Positions 40,191 through 52,340 of a stretch of DNA of 64,000 bases are shown in pieces. Within the stretch, counting starts at the first letter, position 1. Each line of letters starts with the position of its first letter. The notes beneath the pieces were generated by a model that had not been told where the DNA came from, made no database searches, and saw only the letters and a list, made by a program, of their open reading frames with translations. The position numbers and the translations under genes were made by a program. Where the stretch lies: contig NC_090282.1 of NCBI RefSeq assembly GCF_037392515.1, positions 27,017,554-27,081,553 of the forward strand, read 5' to 3'. Source of the stretch: Haliotis asinina. Taxonomy: Eukaryota > Mollusca > Gastropoda > Lepetellida > Haliotidae.

Positions 40191-41150
40191 AGCATCTACC
40201 TCACTGTTTTGTTTGTTAGTGGCTCCAAGAGATTATGATATGTTCAATTTCCAAGAATACTATGAATGCACTACATGTGAGTAATATATGTATTGGCTCC
40301 AAACATTATCTAGAACCCTAAGCTGACATTCCGCCTTCTCACCACAGATGTTGGTTTCTTATGTAATCTGTTTTGTTAATTATCTGGCACTGGTCTTGAT
40401 CACTGGATTGTCAGGTTTAGACTTTGGTATTTACACACTGCAGTCTTGATAATGGCTAACTGCAGGGTCCAAAAGGCGTTTACTTGTACACAAGTTGTGA
40501 ATTTTGTTAAAGCTTCCTGTTAATCTAGGTCAGTTTAAAATGTTTTAAGAGCATTTAGTCTTTTCTGAAATACCTGTATGTATTTTTAGGTTCTCAATAA
40601 ATCAGTCTGTGTGATCAAACAAATGGATGTGAACACACCTTAATCACTTCTTAATCACATCTTTAACCACCAAATGCCAATATATACTCACAGTTGATGT
40701 TTACAGAGAAATATATATGTGTAGCAACATGACATTCCAGAATTCTTCTCTTCAAATATGGATAAACATGTCATCATCAAGTATATATGATAATTTATAT
40801 ATATCTGAGTATCACTTTTTGAGCAGATATATGAATCTTTATATGATGTATGTAAAGCCACATTTCCAAAACAAATAGCCAAAATTGATGTGGCTGTCCC
40901 GGCAATAGGTACGGTTGCACAAACATGGAGTGTGGTGCTCCCGGTTATGCTATCAAAACACTCTTAATGATTCAAACCCATTACCGTATTTAACAAAATA
41001 AGACATGTTTCCTCATAGTTTATTCAGATTACAACAAAGTTTTGTTTCTATAATTAACACACAATAATATACTAGATAATAATAAGTACTGATTTGTAAA
41101 ACATAAATAATAATGATAATGAACTAAGAACTACACTTGGTGATAATCCT
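40191..41150. other. no gene recognised
   Basis: AT-rich DNA with a SINE fragment at 40385-40460 (cactggattgtcaggttta, tatttacacactgcag). Confidence 0.5.
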
Positions 41151-41326
41151 TATTGACAGAGAAGCCCATTCAGACAACATTCTCGTTTATTCCACTGCTG
41201 TATGTGAAGGAGATTGACCACATGGTCCGCATACTGCATCTCATTCAGTTGTTGGCTTAGAAGTTCAGTCTTCAATGATGCAATGCGAGCGTCGATCGTT
41301 CTATGTTTCTTTCTTTGTGGCGGCGG

Positions 41327-42745
41327 TCAAAGTTTCAGGACAGCAACCTCTGTGAGAGACTGCTCACGCTGAAATATCGCCACTATCTCATAAATGTTAG
41401 GGTGGCTCTTGAGAGCAAGTCTCTTTACCTTGTTGTGCCACCCTTCAAGATTATTGTTTGTATGGCGGCCCTGGTTTTCAAAGTGGTTCCACACATCTAA
41501 CGCGAAAGACTGGCCCTGAACCCAACTGGTTGTTACATAATCCATGAATGCAGTGATTTTGCGACCGGCAGGAGAGTCAGCTATGGCATCAAGCCATACA
41601 TCCTCCACCTTATCCCGAGGTACTAGAGGGAGAGTAGACTAACAGCTAGTCTCTGAAATGAACATATTTTACTGAAAAACCGTTTATAGTGAAAAAAAAA
41701 TAAGATAATGAAATGGAGCTCTGAGACTTCCTTCATTTTCAGAACCTGAAGCTGAGGAAATCTAGACTTGCCACATTTTCTAGACTTGCGTGGGCTTTCT
41801 TGGATATATATACTTCAGGGTCTGTATGACAGACTAGAGGGAGAGCAGCGGCTCTTCTAACTAAATACTCCATCACAAGACCTTCTCTCTGCACCCTCTT
41901 CCAAACACACTAGGTGAAATGGAAAAAACACCCCCTAGCAGACGTCCCAGGAAACACATCACCAGCTGGACTGTATGGGGAACAAACTGTAACATTTGCC
42001 TACGTGCAGCATCACACAAGTACTGAAACATGCTAACATAGCATTCCTTTGTTCTGTTTGACAGCAAGCAATACACCAATGGAAACATATGGCCCAATAC
42101 CTCTGCATGAATACAATAAATCTGATAAAACGCTTTTGGACGGGCATAAAATGTAACGTCACAAAACACATCTTCATTACACAAGTATTCAATGTTCTTG
42201 TCCGTTGTGAAAATAAGGACATCGTCACGAACACGGTGCAGGAACTGGTCGCCACCTTCTGTTCTTGACTACTTCTCCTCCAACTTGATCTGGGGTCTGC
42301 TGGCAGGGCAAGGTCTGGTGTCTCAAGCGGTAGAGCATGGCAGCGAGGGACTTCAGAGCTGGTATCTGTTTCAGAAGGTCATCTGGGACGATGTGATGCT
42401 AGCGTAGTCTGGAGATCTCCTCGCCATAGATGGTGGGAATGGGGGTTGTTTCAGTCCTTACTCTCTCCATCTTCCTTTGAAGGCGTCAACTTCAAACTCA
42501 AAAGGAAGGGCATCGTGAGAGTGATCTGTAATCTCAATGGCGTGGAGCATTTCACCCTGAGTTGTAATCTGTGCAGTGCACTCAGAAACAACACAAGACC
42601 AGTATTTCCTTTCACAGCGAGTGCTCTTACACCGAAACTTATAGCCATCATAGTACAAATGCCTGCATCCTCTCACACTCTCAATGAAGTTTATTTGCAC
42701 TTTAGCATTTGCCATGGTTCTGACATGGAGTGAACAAGAAGTCAT
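41327..42745 (-). pseudogene. broken FLYWCH/MULE-type transposase
   Basis: A decayed DNA transposase on the minus strand. The N-terminal frame (42745-42458) has a FLYWCH-like zinc finger: HLYYDGYKFRCKSTRC, RKYWSCVVSECTAQI and ITDHSH. Shifted frames follow with ERVRTETTPIPTIYGEEI. The catalytic MULE domain (about 42250-42030) reads CDVTFYARPKAFYQIYCIH and PLVYCLLSNRTKECYVSMF. The C-terminal piece (41608-41327) reads GRHTNNNLEGWHNKVKRLA. At least two frameshifts and one insertion break it. Clear terminal inverted repeats were not found. Confidence 0.88.
41635..41832. mobile_element. 198-bp insertion inside the transposase, 13-bp target duplication
   Basis: The 13-bp sequence actagagggagag flanks it at 41622-41634 and 41833-41845. 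The insert starts tagactaacagctag and ends ctgtatgacag. Removing it brings the host frame phrases AALPL and VPRDKVEDVWLD together. Confidence 0.82.
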
Positions 42746-42845
42746 TTATATATGATAGGGACAAACAAGATTGTCAGATAAGTTTGAAAGAAGTACGCCT
42801 TTGATCTCACGCTTGGGGGGAGAAAAATCGGTTATACTACTCTAA

Positions 42846-43080
42846 GTATTGCTGCACACTGCGCTTGTGAATATTAAAGATTAGTAGTTTCTTATGAACA
42901 CAATATTATATAATGTGGTGTACAGTCATAAATAGGGACAGTCTTCTCCCGGTATTGCTGCACACCGCGCTTGTGAGTATTAAAGATTAGTAGTTTCCTA
43001 TGAACACAATATTATATAATGTGGTGTACAATCATAAATAGGGACAGTCTTCTCCCGGTATTGCTAAATACAGCGCTTTT
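42846..43080. repeat. 106-bp tandem repeat, about 2.2 copies
   Basis: The unit starts gtattgctgcacac and includes taaagattagtagtttc and atattatataatgtggtg. Starts are at 42846, 42952 and 43058. It lies just beyond the transposase start and may be part of that element's end. Confidence 0.88.
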
Positions 43081-43214
43081 GAGTAGGAAAGATTATTTGT
43101 TTCTCATACATAGGGACACTTATTTACCAGTTACGGTAATCCATTAATTAATTAACCTGTTGGAAATGTGGCTTTCCCAGTAATAGTAATTTTTAAAATG
43201 TGGCTTTCCCGGCC

Positions 43215-43370
43215 TGACACTGATTAAAGCACCTGCTTGTCACACTGAAGACCTTGGTTCAATTCCCCACATGGGTACAATGTGTGAAGCCCATTTTTGT
43301 GCTCCTCACTGTGATATGCTGGAATATAGCTAAAAGCAGCATAAAACCATACATACTCACTCCCCCACTC
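43215..43370 (+). mobile_element. tRNA-derived SINE
   Basis: Shows attaaagcacctgcttg, ccttggttcaattcccc (B-box), catgggtacaatgtgtg, gatatgctggaatatagc and a weak ACTC end. Confidence 0.82.
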
Positions 43371-44214
43371 ACCTTCCATTGAACCATTCAGTGCAATATT
43401 TTCCAGTTCAGGAACTTTACAATTGGAATATGTTTTTTCATCATGTAACCGCAAAAAAAGTCAAGTGAGGCATTCTGGATGATGTTTTCGTCCATCAAAA
43501 TCATTGTCTAGCTCACACTTCAGTGGTTCAGTGGTGGGGATAAACATTTGACAACAGAGCCTTTGTGAAGTTCTTCTATACAGTCTTGTTAGTATGTCTG
43601 ACATTCCAAAATGTTGTTTTCTTCAGGTTTGAAATTTTGAATCAAGAACATGGTCAAACTGTTCTTCTTTAGCTAATTATTTTGATTATGTGGTGAGGTA
43701 GAAATAAACAAGTAACTATTCATAGTATTCATTCATGCTAATGGTAACAAATTTTCATAGTCATGATATGTGTAGCAACAAAGGCTTCACATTAAACTAT
43801 GTAGAAACATAATTTAATGTTCCTCAAAAGTTATCATTTTGCAGAGACATGTTTTATGTTAACAGTAATCAATGTATGTAGATTGCAAATTAGAATCCAG
43901 TGTTTAAAGAGATGTGGTGATTTTAGTGTGACTTCAATGCATTCTGCTCAAATGGAAAGGAATAATTATCTCCCCTTGTTGTGTCAAGGGAAGCTACTCC
44001 TTTCCACTTCAGTTCTTTGAATTTCATGTAGATTATATCCCTTTGAACACAAACATGATGACTTCAGTAATGTTTTTTTTGAGTGGGCTGAGATAAACAT
44101 CTAGACCATATTTGATTTGTACTTAATAATGACAAATGCATAAGAACCAGTTGGAAACGTGTGTTTGTAAATAGTGTGAATGGCATACTGAATATTGTTT
44201 GTAAGATCTTGCCT

Positions 44215-44345
44215 CAATGAGTGAGTGAGTCTATTTTTTGTGCTGCATTCATCAATAGTCCACCTATATTGCGCCTGTCTGTAGATAATCAAGTCTAGAC
44301 CCATTAATCCAATGATCAACAGCATGAGCATCAATCTCCGCATTT
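44215..44345 (-). mobile_element. SINE 3' half, minus orientation
   Basis: Shows atgagtgagtgagt, aatcaagtctagaccc and tgatcaacagcatgagc. Confidence 0.75.
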
Positions 44346-44522
44346 GAGATATATGTGTCTGAAAACAGAATGGTAATACAAACATTATTGATGTCCACCT
44401 CACTCATATTGAGTTACAAATCAATACTGAAATGTTTTTACAACAAGAAGCAAGAATACGCTAATTCATATATCTTGACAACATGAACCATCATATCAAA
44501 GTGATGAGTCAGATATTATTTA

Positions 44523-44600
44523 ACCTGTAACATGCATATACAAATTTCTCTAGCTTGTAACATGCATATACATATCTAGCCTGTAACATGCACATGTCAA
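44523..44600. repeat. short tandem repeat, three copies
   Basis: ctgtaacatgcatatac, cttgtaacatgcatatac and cctgtaacatgcacatg occur at irregular steps of about 26-33 bp. Confidence 0.7.
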
Positions 44601-46869
44601 AGAAAATTTGTGTCCATGATATTAAAATATTTCAAAATTTAGATGTCAAACATGTGTTTGAATCAACATATTGGATCCAGATTTTAATGAAAAATAAATC
44701 ATGCAATATAAATATTTTTCTATGTATGCTCATTTTTAGATTCTAGTGCAAGCCCTCACATACTTGAGAGCTGAACATATAAGTGTTTTGTCTTTTAAGT
44801 TGATGAGAACGTTTGTCTAGATGGCTTTGTCACATTTCATTACAACAGGCAATTATATACGTAAGATTACTGTTGAAAGCAGAAGACAATGTGTAATGGG
44901 GTGGCGTTACTATAGCACGCTCTTCAAAGTGTGTAGGTAATCCCATGTCAGTAATCATGAAAGTGGGTGTACATCAAACGTTTCTCAGCAGGTCTCTTTA
45001 CAGTTCGTTTCACAAAAATCGGTGCTTTGAAGCTGAATTTGGGAAAGAAGTGTGATGTTGAAATAACAACTCGATACCAAAATTAATTTTCCACTTTAGG
45101 AGTTTTAGCAATTAAACTTTGGCTGCGCAGACCACTGGTGTATTGTCTGTAATAATGTCTGTCTTCCTGCTATGAGCTGTTATGCATTAGTCTTGTGAGA
45201 GAGATTATTGTGAAACTGTTTTACACAGTCATAGTGCATGCATTTGAAATTCCAGCTGAATTTTAAAGAATTTAAGAATTATTTTTCATTTCTTAAATCT
45301 TATGTTATGCAAGATTTCATTTTTCTAAAATTCCTCATATAGTTTTTGTTTTATGTTATAGATTAAGTAATTACCACCAACCACAGAAAATTAAATAAAA
45401 ATATATGACTCAAAATGTGGCGTGATCAAAGAAGTCTTTTTCCACTGGTTGAAGAAAATCAGTTCTGTAGAATTCTTAAATATGTGGAGAGGATCCTCAT
45501 CATTCTTGTATGTTTTTGTTCCAATCAATGTTATCATGCTCAATAGCTTTTGATAGTTAGAGGACATGATTTTGGTGAGTTCACCATTTATTATTGTACT
45601 TTCCACATACTGCATGTATGAAATTTAATGCTTATATTTAATATATGGACTTGTATGTTTAAAGTAATGCATATGCATTGTTTGTTTGAAAATACTGTTA
45701 TAGAAATGCTGCAAAGATTTTCAGTTACATTGCAACACCTTGTCCACTCCAGCCAGACAAAGCTGACATTCTGGTGATGTAACATGTCTGGAGACATGTT
45801 GTCGATAAGATGTGATGTCCCATCTGTCCCTGTGCAGTGCCAGTTGTTATGGCAGAAGCTATTTTGGAAGTTGACCATCTTGAGATCTCTGAGAGGAACA
45901 ATGTTTTTATTCTTTATTGATTCATAGTGTCAGGTGGGGAAACACATGTTTAGTGGAGCTGCAGAAAACTGAGGATTTCTTGATGTCAGTGGTAATTCTT
46001 TTTGGACACATAACAACATTAAGAAAGCTTATCTCTTGTCTGTCTCACAGTCTCTGAACCACAATAGTCCCTTCTGCCTAGCCCTGCCTGCGATGCTTAA
46101 GCCCTCAATGAAGCAATGCAGATTTCCTCAGCTTCTGAATCTCCCATCTCACAGGGGCTTCTTTTCAATTTAAATTTGTTACCATAAAAATAAATATATT
46201 CAGAGACAGAGCATTAGTCTATCTTATGATGAAGGGTAAAGGTATTTGTCTTAACACTCACATAAATGGGTCTTTTTTTCTGATTGGCTGAGTGCCCACC
46301 TGCCCAATTACCCTGCCAATAGCAACTCATTCAGTACTTCGTGGTAGTTTACTATTTCATCTCGAATAGCATTAAAAGACGCATGATGCATGGAAACTAC
46401 TGATGTTTTGTGAATGGAAATCAGTGGAAGGGAGAGGACTCTAAATCTGTTTTTTCTTGTGCCATCAGCAAAATCTAGCGATGGCTGCAAAAACATTTGA
46501 CTCTTTCCAATATATACATTTTGACAAAACGTTCAAATGTAGTCCTTGTGAATATTAAGGGCAAATTACATCACGACTTTACTAAGACAATACCTGTGGG
46601 GAAAAACAGCAAGATGCAAGATTCAAATCGTTTGATTTACACAGGTTGATTGAAGTGTACAATTCAATACTCATGCTTCAAACTGTTCAAATTTAACATT
46701 GAGATGTTCGGTAAAATAAATACATTGTTATAGGTCCCTCAGGGACCATGGGTTCCTCGTGACAAGGAACAACTTATGATGTCCATCTTTGCTATGTAAG
46801 AGAACTACTCTGCTGTTGTTTAACATGTTCAAGATAGCATGACAATGTGTCTTCACTTTGGAACTCTTG

Positions 46870-47495
46870 CAGCCTAAGTAAGTATCCTCAGTACTTTTCG
46901 TTACACTCCACACTACTGAGTCTAACAAAACCTTATGGGAGGTCGCGTCAAGTAACCTTTAAGACTGACCAATCAGAGCACAGCTTACCAAATCGCGAAA
47001 GTGCACATTCGCACATACCTTTTGAACTTTTTATCTCGAAAAGTTTTGTACCCAAACAATTCCAAATGCTGTTTAGCATACGCTCGCTTCTGGGTGATGC
47101 ACACGGTGTATGTACAACCATGACAATGGTGAGTAAACAGTCGCTGAAAATAGTGTTTTTGGAAATATTCAAGGATGTTATCTTGCGGAAATATTAGCTA
47201 ATGGTAACCATGTCAACAGAAACCCCAAAGCATATATACTGCAGGTCAAATAACTGTATTATATGCAGATTTTTGTTTGTGGAGATATCTGTTTCAGTTA
47301 CCTGAATATTTTGAAAGTCCCACTGATCCCTAAATAGTAGCCGTTGTCTGATTGGTTAAATCTATTTAACCATCTCGCTTGTGATTGGATGGTCATTGGT
47401 CACTTAAAGGTAACCTGACGCGACCTTCTACTAGGTTTTGTTAGACTCAGTGGTGGAGTAACGAAATACACTGAAGACTAAGTTTACTTGGACTG
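46870..47495. mobile_element. 626-bp long-TIR element with 9-bp target duplication
   Basis: Flanked by gaactcttg at 46861-46869 and 47496-47504. Ends are cagcctaagtaag and ttacttggactg. Pairing continues through the inner phrases gagtctaacaaaacc and ggttttgttagactc to a TIR of about 100 bp. A 9-bp duplication and long TIRs are features of Mutator-like elements. No transposase is present. Confidence 0.83.
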
Positions 47496-47559
47496 GAACT
47501 CTTGTGAGGGGGTAGAGGAATGGCCTAGCTGATCAAAGACTGTGTTGTTCCAACTTCAA

Positions 47560-47880
47560 ACATGTTGATTGCACTAGCCATTATGTCTTGACATACGTCT
47601 GATATGAAATCACGTTCAGTTGAGTGTTAAACACAGTGGTGCATGGAGCTCAGGTCACAAATCAGTGCGGACAGTCCTTGGATGGGTGAGTGTTTTTGGC
47701 ATTTGGACTCCTGAAAGTTTCTAGGACTTCAGTCCTGCCCCACAACAAAGGCAAATCTGTTTGTTCAAAATTCCCTCTGTTCACCTTGCAGAAAATGGGC
47801 ACCCGGTGGGATAAGTCATGTGACTATAACCTAGAGGCTAACAGGCAGCTTGGGATATGCAGGGTAGCAATATTCATGCT
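47560..47880 (+). mobile_element. 5S-like SINE, copy 1
   Basis: Carries cggacagtccttggatggg, like the box C region of 5S rRNA. The body follows with cttcagtcctgcccc, agaaaatgggcacccgg and aagtcatgtgactataacc. Copies lie at 57210-57480 and 61500-61720 in the minus sense. Confidence 0.7.
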
Positions 47881-49454
47881 TTGACTCTTAGTGCCTCGTG
47901 AATGGAGTTTGGCGCAATATGAATGCACATATTATTTTATTCAGAACAACTTTCATGTTGGGCTTTACCATTGAAGTGTGTAGTGACATGCATTTCATTG
48001 TAAATTTCAGAGTTTGTCTTAAACATGTTTACATCATGAAACAAGATGTCGAACCTTTCCCTGGTAAACTGTTGCACCAAATTGTTGTGAATGGAACCAT
48101 CAATATACAACTTTGTGTACAATTACACAACCTTGTTTAAACAAAATACATACAATTTTTAAAGTAGCACATCATGATGTACTTACTTGATGTAAGTGAT
48201 ACCATTCAATATTCAATATATAAGACAAGCTTATTGAAATAGTATGTTGGAATGCTTTGAATATATATATATATACATAAGAATATGTCATGATTGATAA
48301 ATTTCCTGATCACATGATGGTCAGATGAATGTCATCTTGAAATGTTTTTAAAGTCTGAGGAAGTATGTAAAGCTAATTTCTTCAATTGTATTAACTTTAG
48401 CAACATTTAGCTCGGACAGTGAGCACCTGGAACAATGATCCCTTTCCCAAACCAATTTATGCTAATGGGTGCCCCAATAGAAGACATATGGGTGATTGAC
48501 AGTTCCTAAATGAATTTATGTCAGTGGGTGCCCAGGTTAATAGAGGTGAAGTAGGCGGATCGAGAGAGGTAGGTGGATGAACCAGTCCCTGAATGATTGA
48601 AGGAATCTCACCATCAAGTCCTAGTTGTTTCATCAAGGTGGCCATTGTAGTTGTGGCAGCACTCGTGTAATTGTTTTACATCCTCACCATGTTATCATTT
48701 AGTCCCCATTTTGTCAACATTTTCTGTACTTGCCCTCAGTGTGTTATACTATAGGGGTCACAGACTGCTTGAGGATAGTGGCTGTTAGAATCTGACGAGA
48801 TTTCCTTAAATGCACTGATAAAAGTGTGAATGTGACCAGATCCTGCTGGCATGATGTGGTTTTCATACCTTTACTGTGCAGCAGAACCTTTTAATTTATG
48901 TAGGTATGCTGATGTTCTTCATGCAATAAGTTATACTGTTTATATTACACAACATTTACTCAATCAGCTCGTTTGCTCGCTCACTTACTCACTCACTCAC
49001 TCACTCACTCCACCCACTCACTCATTCACAGAAAAATACTCCTTTAAAAAGTATTAAGAGTGTATAATTTTCATTATCAGTAATATTGTACTGGTCGTCA
49101 TCAGCCAACATCGATTCACTGTACAAGTAGGAAATGTTCCTTACATCTTTTGTACAATTATTTACCCTTTTGTTGTGTAATGTGTGTTACACCTCAATTG
49201 TTGGCCTGCCCTGTTTGTTCAGCAGACCCAGCACTGTTTGTCACCTCCTTGTCCTCCTGGCAGACTGTCGATGTGTAACTTGGTCATCGTTTTGTTGGTA
49301 GCTGAAAGTATTCTGTAACCTTATATTGTTTAATCAGCCACTGGCAGGCTCTATATCCAGTTTGTCAGTAAGGAAAGCATTAAAACTTTGTGTTCTTTTG
49401 CATGAATTTAAGTTGCATTTAGTAAAATATGACTGTGGATTTTTGACTTGTGGC
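47881..49454. other. no gene recognised
   Basis: Minus open frame 47937-48122 is unrecognised. Around 48608-48640 the minus strand has an isolated ATG-GCC start followed by a gtgaga donor, insufficient to call. A (ACTC)n run lies at 48980-49022. Confidence 0.45.
48980..49022 (+). repeat. (ACTC)n microsatellite
   Basis: Cactcactc run with interruptions. The SINE body that usually precedes it is not recognisable. Confidence 0.85.
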
Positions 49455-49905
49455 CATTTAGGAGATAAACATCATGTGTTGGCCAATTTCAGGGTGTTAT
49501 TGAGTATTTGAAGCACGGGAATACATTTGGAACTGATGGTGTCACCCAGAAATTGGCCAACACATGATGTTTATCGACATTGTAAATGAAAAAGTATACC
49601 AAAGGGTTTTACTATCTGCACTCATTTACATCGAGTGCAGGTACATCAGTGAAGTGTCATCAGCTGGCTGTTTCAGATGGTTACCATGGTAGCAACTGGA
49701 GCTGCATATTTGTGATGCTATTTTGACTTTACGTCACAATATGATTTGAATGACGTCACCACTGTTGATGACACAATAAAACTATGATTTGTGACGTTTC
49801 TACATGTCAGTATGCAGCGAGTAGGCTTGTGGTTTCTGGGAATCAGATACCATTTGATCATGTTCAACCAATCAGATTACAGAACACAGTGACTTTTGGT
49901 TTGTT
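49455..49905 (+). mobile_element. fold-back element, copy 3 (longest)
   Basis: Inner arms aacatcatgtgttggccaat and attggccaacacatgatgtt are a perfect 20-bp inverse around about 55 bp. The 3' part shows ttgatcatgttcaacc and aatcagattacagaac, shared with copy 2. Two acgtcac-type sites lie near 49730-49760. Confidence 0.83.
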
Positions 49906-50059
49906 AGTTTGTCAACATATAAACATAATATGTGTGTCTTAAAAAAGGTTTCTGATGTTTCACCAATTATATACAGTTATTGGTTATTTTGTTTCCCTTA
50001 CTGAATCATCCACACAAGTATATCCTCATTCCTTAAAGGTTGTCACAGGCGAAGATCCA

Positions 50060-50275
50060 GTTTACAATTGGTCTTCAGCAACCCATGCTTGTCTTAAAAG
50101 GCAACTATTGGGATTGGGTGATCAAGCTTGTGTTATTGATTGGCATATGTCAGTGTATGCCATTTGCATAAATTGATTCTCATGCTGTTGATCTCTGGAT
50201 TGTCTGGTCCAGATTTGTTATTTACTGACCACTGCATTATAGCTGCAATATTGCCGAGTGCAGTGTACAGCAACA
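50060..50275 (+). mobile_element. SINE copy
   Basis: Shows tcttcagcaacccatgctt, ttctcatgctgttgatctc, tctggtccagatttg and attgccgagtgcagtgta. Confidence 0.85.
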
Positions 50276-50279
50276 AACG

Positions 50280-52290
50280 TAAATATTGTCACCGAGTAAA
50301 GGTGAGCTTCTGTACCTTGCTACAGCAGATTCTATGTTTGTGGTTAAAGGTAAACATGTTATTTTGCTTTAAAAATAAAGGCGCAATGAAAATTATGACC
50401 ATGAAATGCAGTCTGTATTTTGCTTTACTGAGTGCAGACTGTGTAGTTGAAATATTCTCAGTGGGGTTGTTTTTTGTTACTGAACTGTTGTCTCACTGAC
50501 TGACCTAGATGTCAGTTTGTGTTACAGCAGCCTTACTCAGGGACAGCATGCCACTGATGACCATTGTAGGAACTACACCAGGAGGAGAATTCAGTTAGCT
50601 CAGCCTCATCTTGGTTGTGAAATCTGAAGTATGACCCTCTTGGGCTTTGGTGTTGTCATCAACTTCAACTGACTGCTGACACGGCAATTACAACGGTCTC
50701 TTTACTCTTCCAAATGACCATCTTACTTTCTGTAGACTCTGTATCCCCAAGCCAGTGTCATGCATAGGGAAAAATTGTCTGTAGCCACAGGCACAGGGAG
50801 AAGTTCTCTGTAAAAACATGGTGGAATCATTGGGGAATAATATTTTCAATTCGGACTTTGAGTATGTTTATTTCCTCACTAAAATCATTTTGTATATATA
50901 TGTTTTAACATTTTTTTTTTTCACATCAGTAAGGCAATTGTATTTGTTAGTGACACCTGCATGAAATGTTCTGTTGATTCAAATTTCAGTCTCTTTTTCG
51001 TCTGGTCCATACTAATTTTTTGCAGACTCTTGTAAAATAGGTGGATTATGAATGATGTATAACAAACAGATTTTTGGATGGATCCCCAGAGTGATAATGA
51101 TTTTATCTTATCCAAATGTTGTGTGTTGGTTTTTGATGGAGGTTGTGTATGTTGTACCTAGCTTGGCACCCTTCCTCTAACAACATCCCCCTATCACCAT
51201 GGTTATTAAGCTAATTAAGTCAACAAAGTAAGTGATGACAAACCTTTTTGAGGAGACTTCTAGTTATGATTTCTCTACTAATGCCCTCAGAATATTGATG
51301 TGATGCTAGACGTGTGATGCAGTTATTGAGGCCATCTTGGAAATGGTAATACATTCAGTGTTGTTGGTTTCTTTGTGAAAACTCACATGCAATAAATGTG
51401 AATATATATATCAGTGAAAGTTTTAAAGTCAGTCAGCCTGGCACTGTAGCAGTTGCTTATTTAACCATGCATCGCAGCTGTGATTGATACCTCTGATAGC
51501 GAAGCTTACTGAATAGTTTTGCACCTGACTGTCATGTAGTGTGTTAGGATGAATTGGTTTCTGAGGACTTTCAGTGTTATCCTAAGGTCTACATGCTTAT
51601 GCCAATGATGCTTGAATGGGTAGATCCCACTGGTGGTTTGAAACTTTGCTGAACAACAGTCATCATTGTTTTTATAATGGTTGCGAGACAGTTTGCAATT
51701 TTTGGATCATACACGATCCATCAAATGTTTAGACTCAGTACTTCAGTCATCTGTTCTAACCTGGATTTTGCAACTGTCTAAACAGACTCTTACATATGAA
51801 ATGGTGTATTGTAAAATATATTCATGATGTTGAAAAGATTATTGTCATGTGTTCAATAAATGATGAAACTAAGTGAAAATTGGTGAATTTTGAACAAAAT
51901 GCTACACTCTGTTCACATGTGCATGCGTGCATGTGTGTGCTCTTTAAGTGAGTTTAAGCTTTTGATTGGGAGTGTATTTAATTAATGAGTTGTATTCCTG
52001 CCTTCAACTCCGCTGTGCACCTCATTACAGTTACCAAAGGAAAGACCATGTGAGCAGCATACCATGTCTCTATGGCTGACTGTTTCAGTTGACCCTTTCA
52101 GGGGCAGATACTAGATAACAGATTGTGTGTGCATATTTGATTCAAGTGCATGGATTGTGTTGTATGTAATACAATGTCATGCAGGCTGTTAGGGGCTGAT
52201 AGTACATCCTTCGTTGTTACACACAGGGTGTTTCAACCCTCCATCGTGAGTTAGTGAGTACAATATTTCACCATTTTTCCAGAAAACATA
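50280..52290. other. repeat-free DNA, no gene recognised
   Basis: No recognised repeat family or coding exon over 2 kb. Short homeodomain-type TTAATTAATG lies at 51970-51980. Confidence 0.4.
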
Positions 52291-52292
52291 GT

Positions 52293-52340
52293 CTGTCTCA
52301 CTCACTCACTCACTCACTCACTCACTCACTCACTCACTCC
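52293..52340 (+). repeat. (ACTC)n microsatellite
   Basis: About eleven uninterrupted ACTC units. Confidence 0.92.

Larger units (their letters stand above)
43371..46859. other. gene-poor DNA
   Basis: A minus SINE at 44215-44345 and a three-copy tandem repeat at 44523-44600 are the only recognised items. Open frames at 45591-45878 and 46308-46496 (minus) match nothing I know. Confidence 0.5.

Noticed and set aside
41303..42733. Plus-strand open frames across the transposase
   Set aside because: They are antisense shadows of the broken MULE/FLYWCH transposase on the minus strand.
40880..43215. tgtggctgtcccgg and tgtggctttcccgg words as terminal inverted repeats of the MULE element
   Set aside because: They are in the same orientation, so they are not inverted ends; any element boundary remains undefined.
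47937..48122. Minus 61-codon frame as a transposase piece
   Set aside because: It reads like protein in places, but I could not place it in any family and neighbouring sequence gives no support.
48608..48645. Minus ATGGCC start with gtgaga donor as a first exon
   Set aside because: Eleven codons and a chance-grade donor with no recognised product or partner exon.
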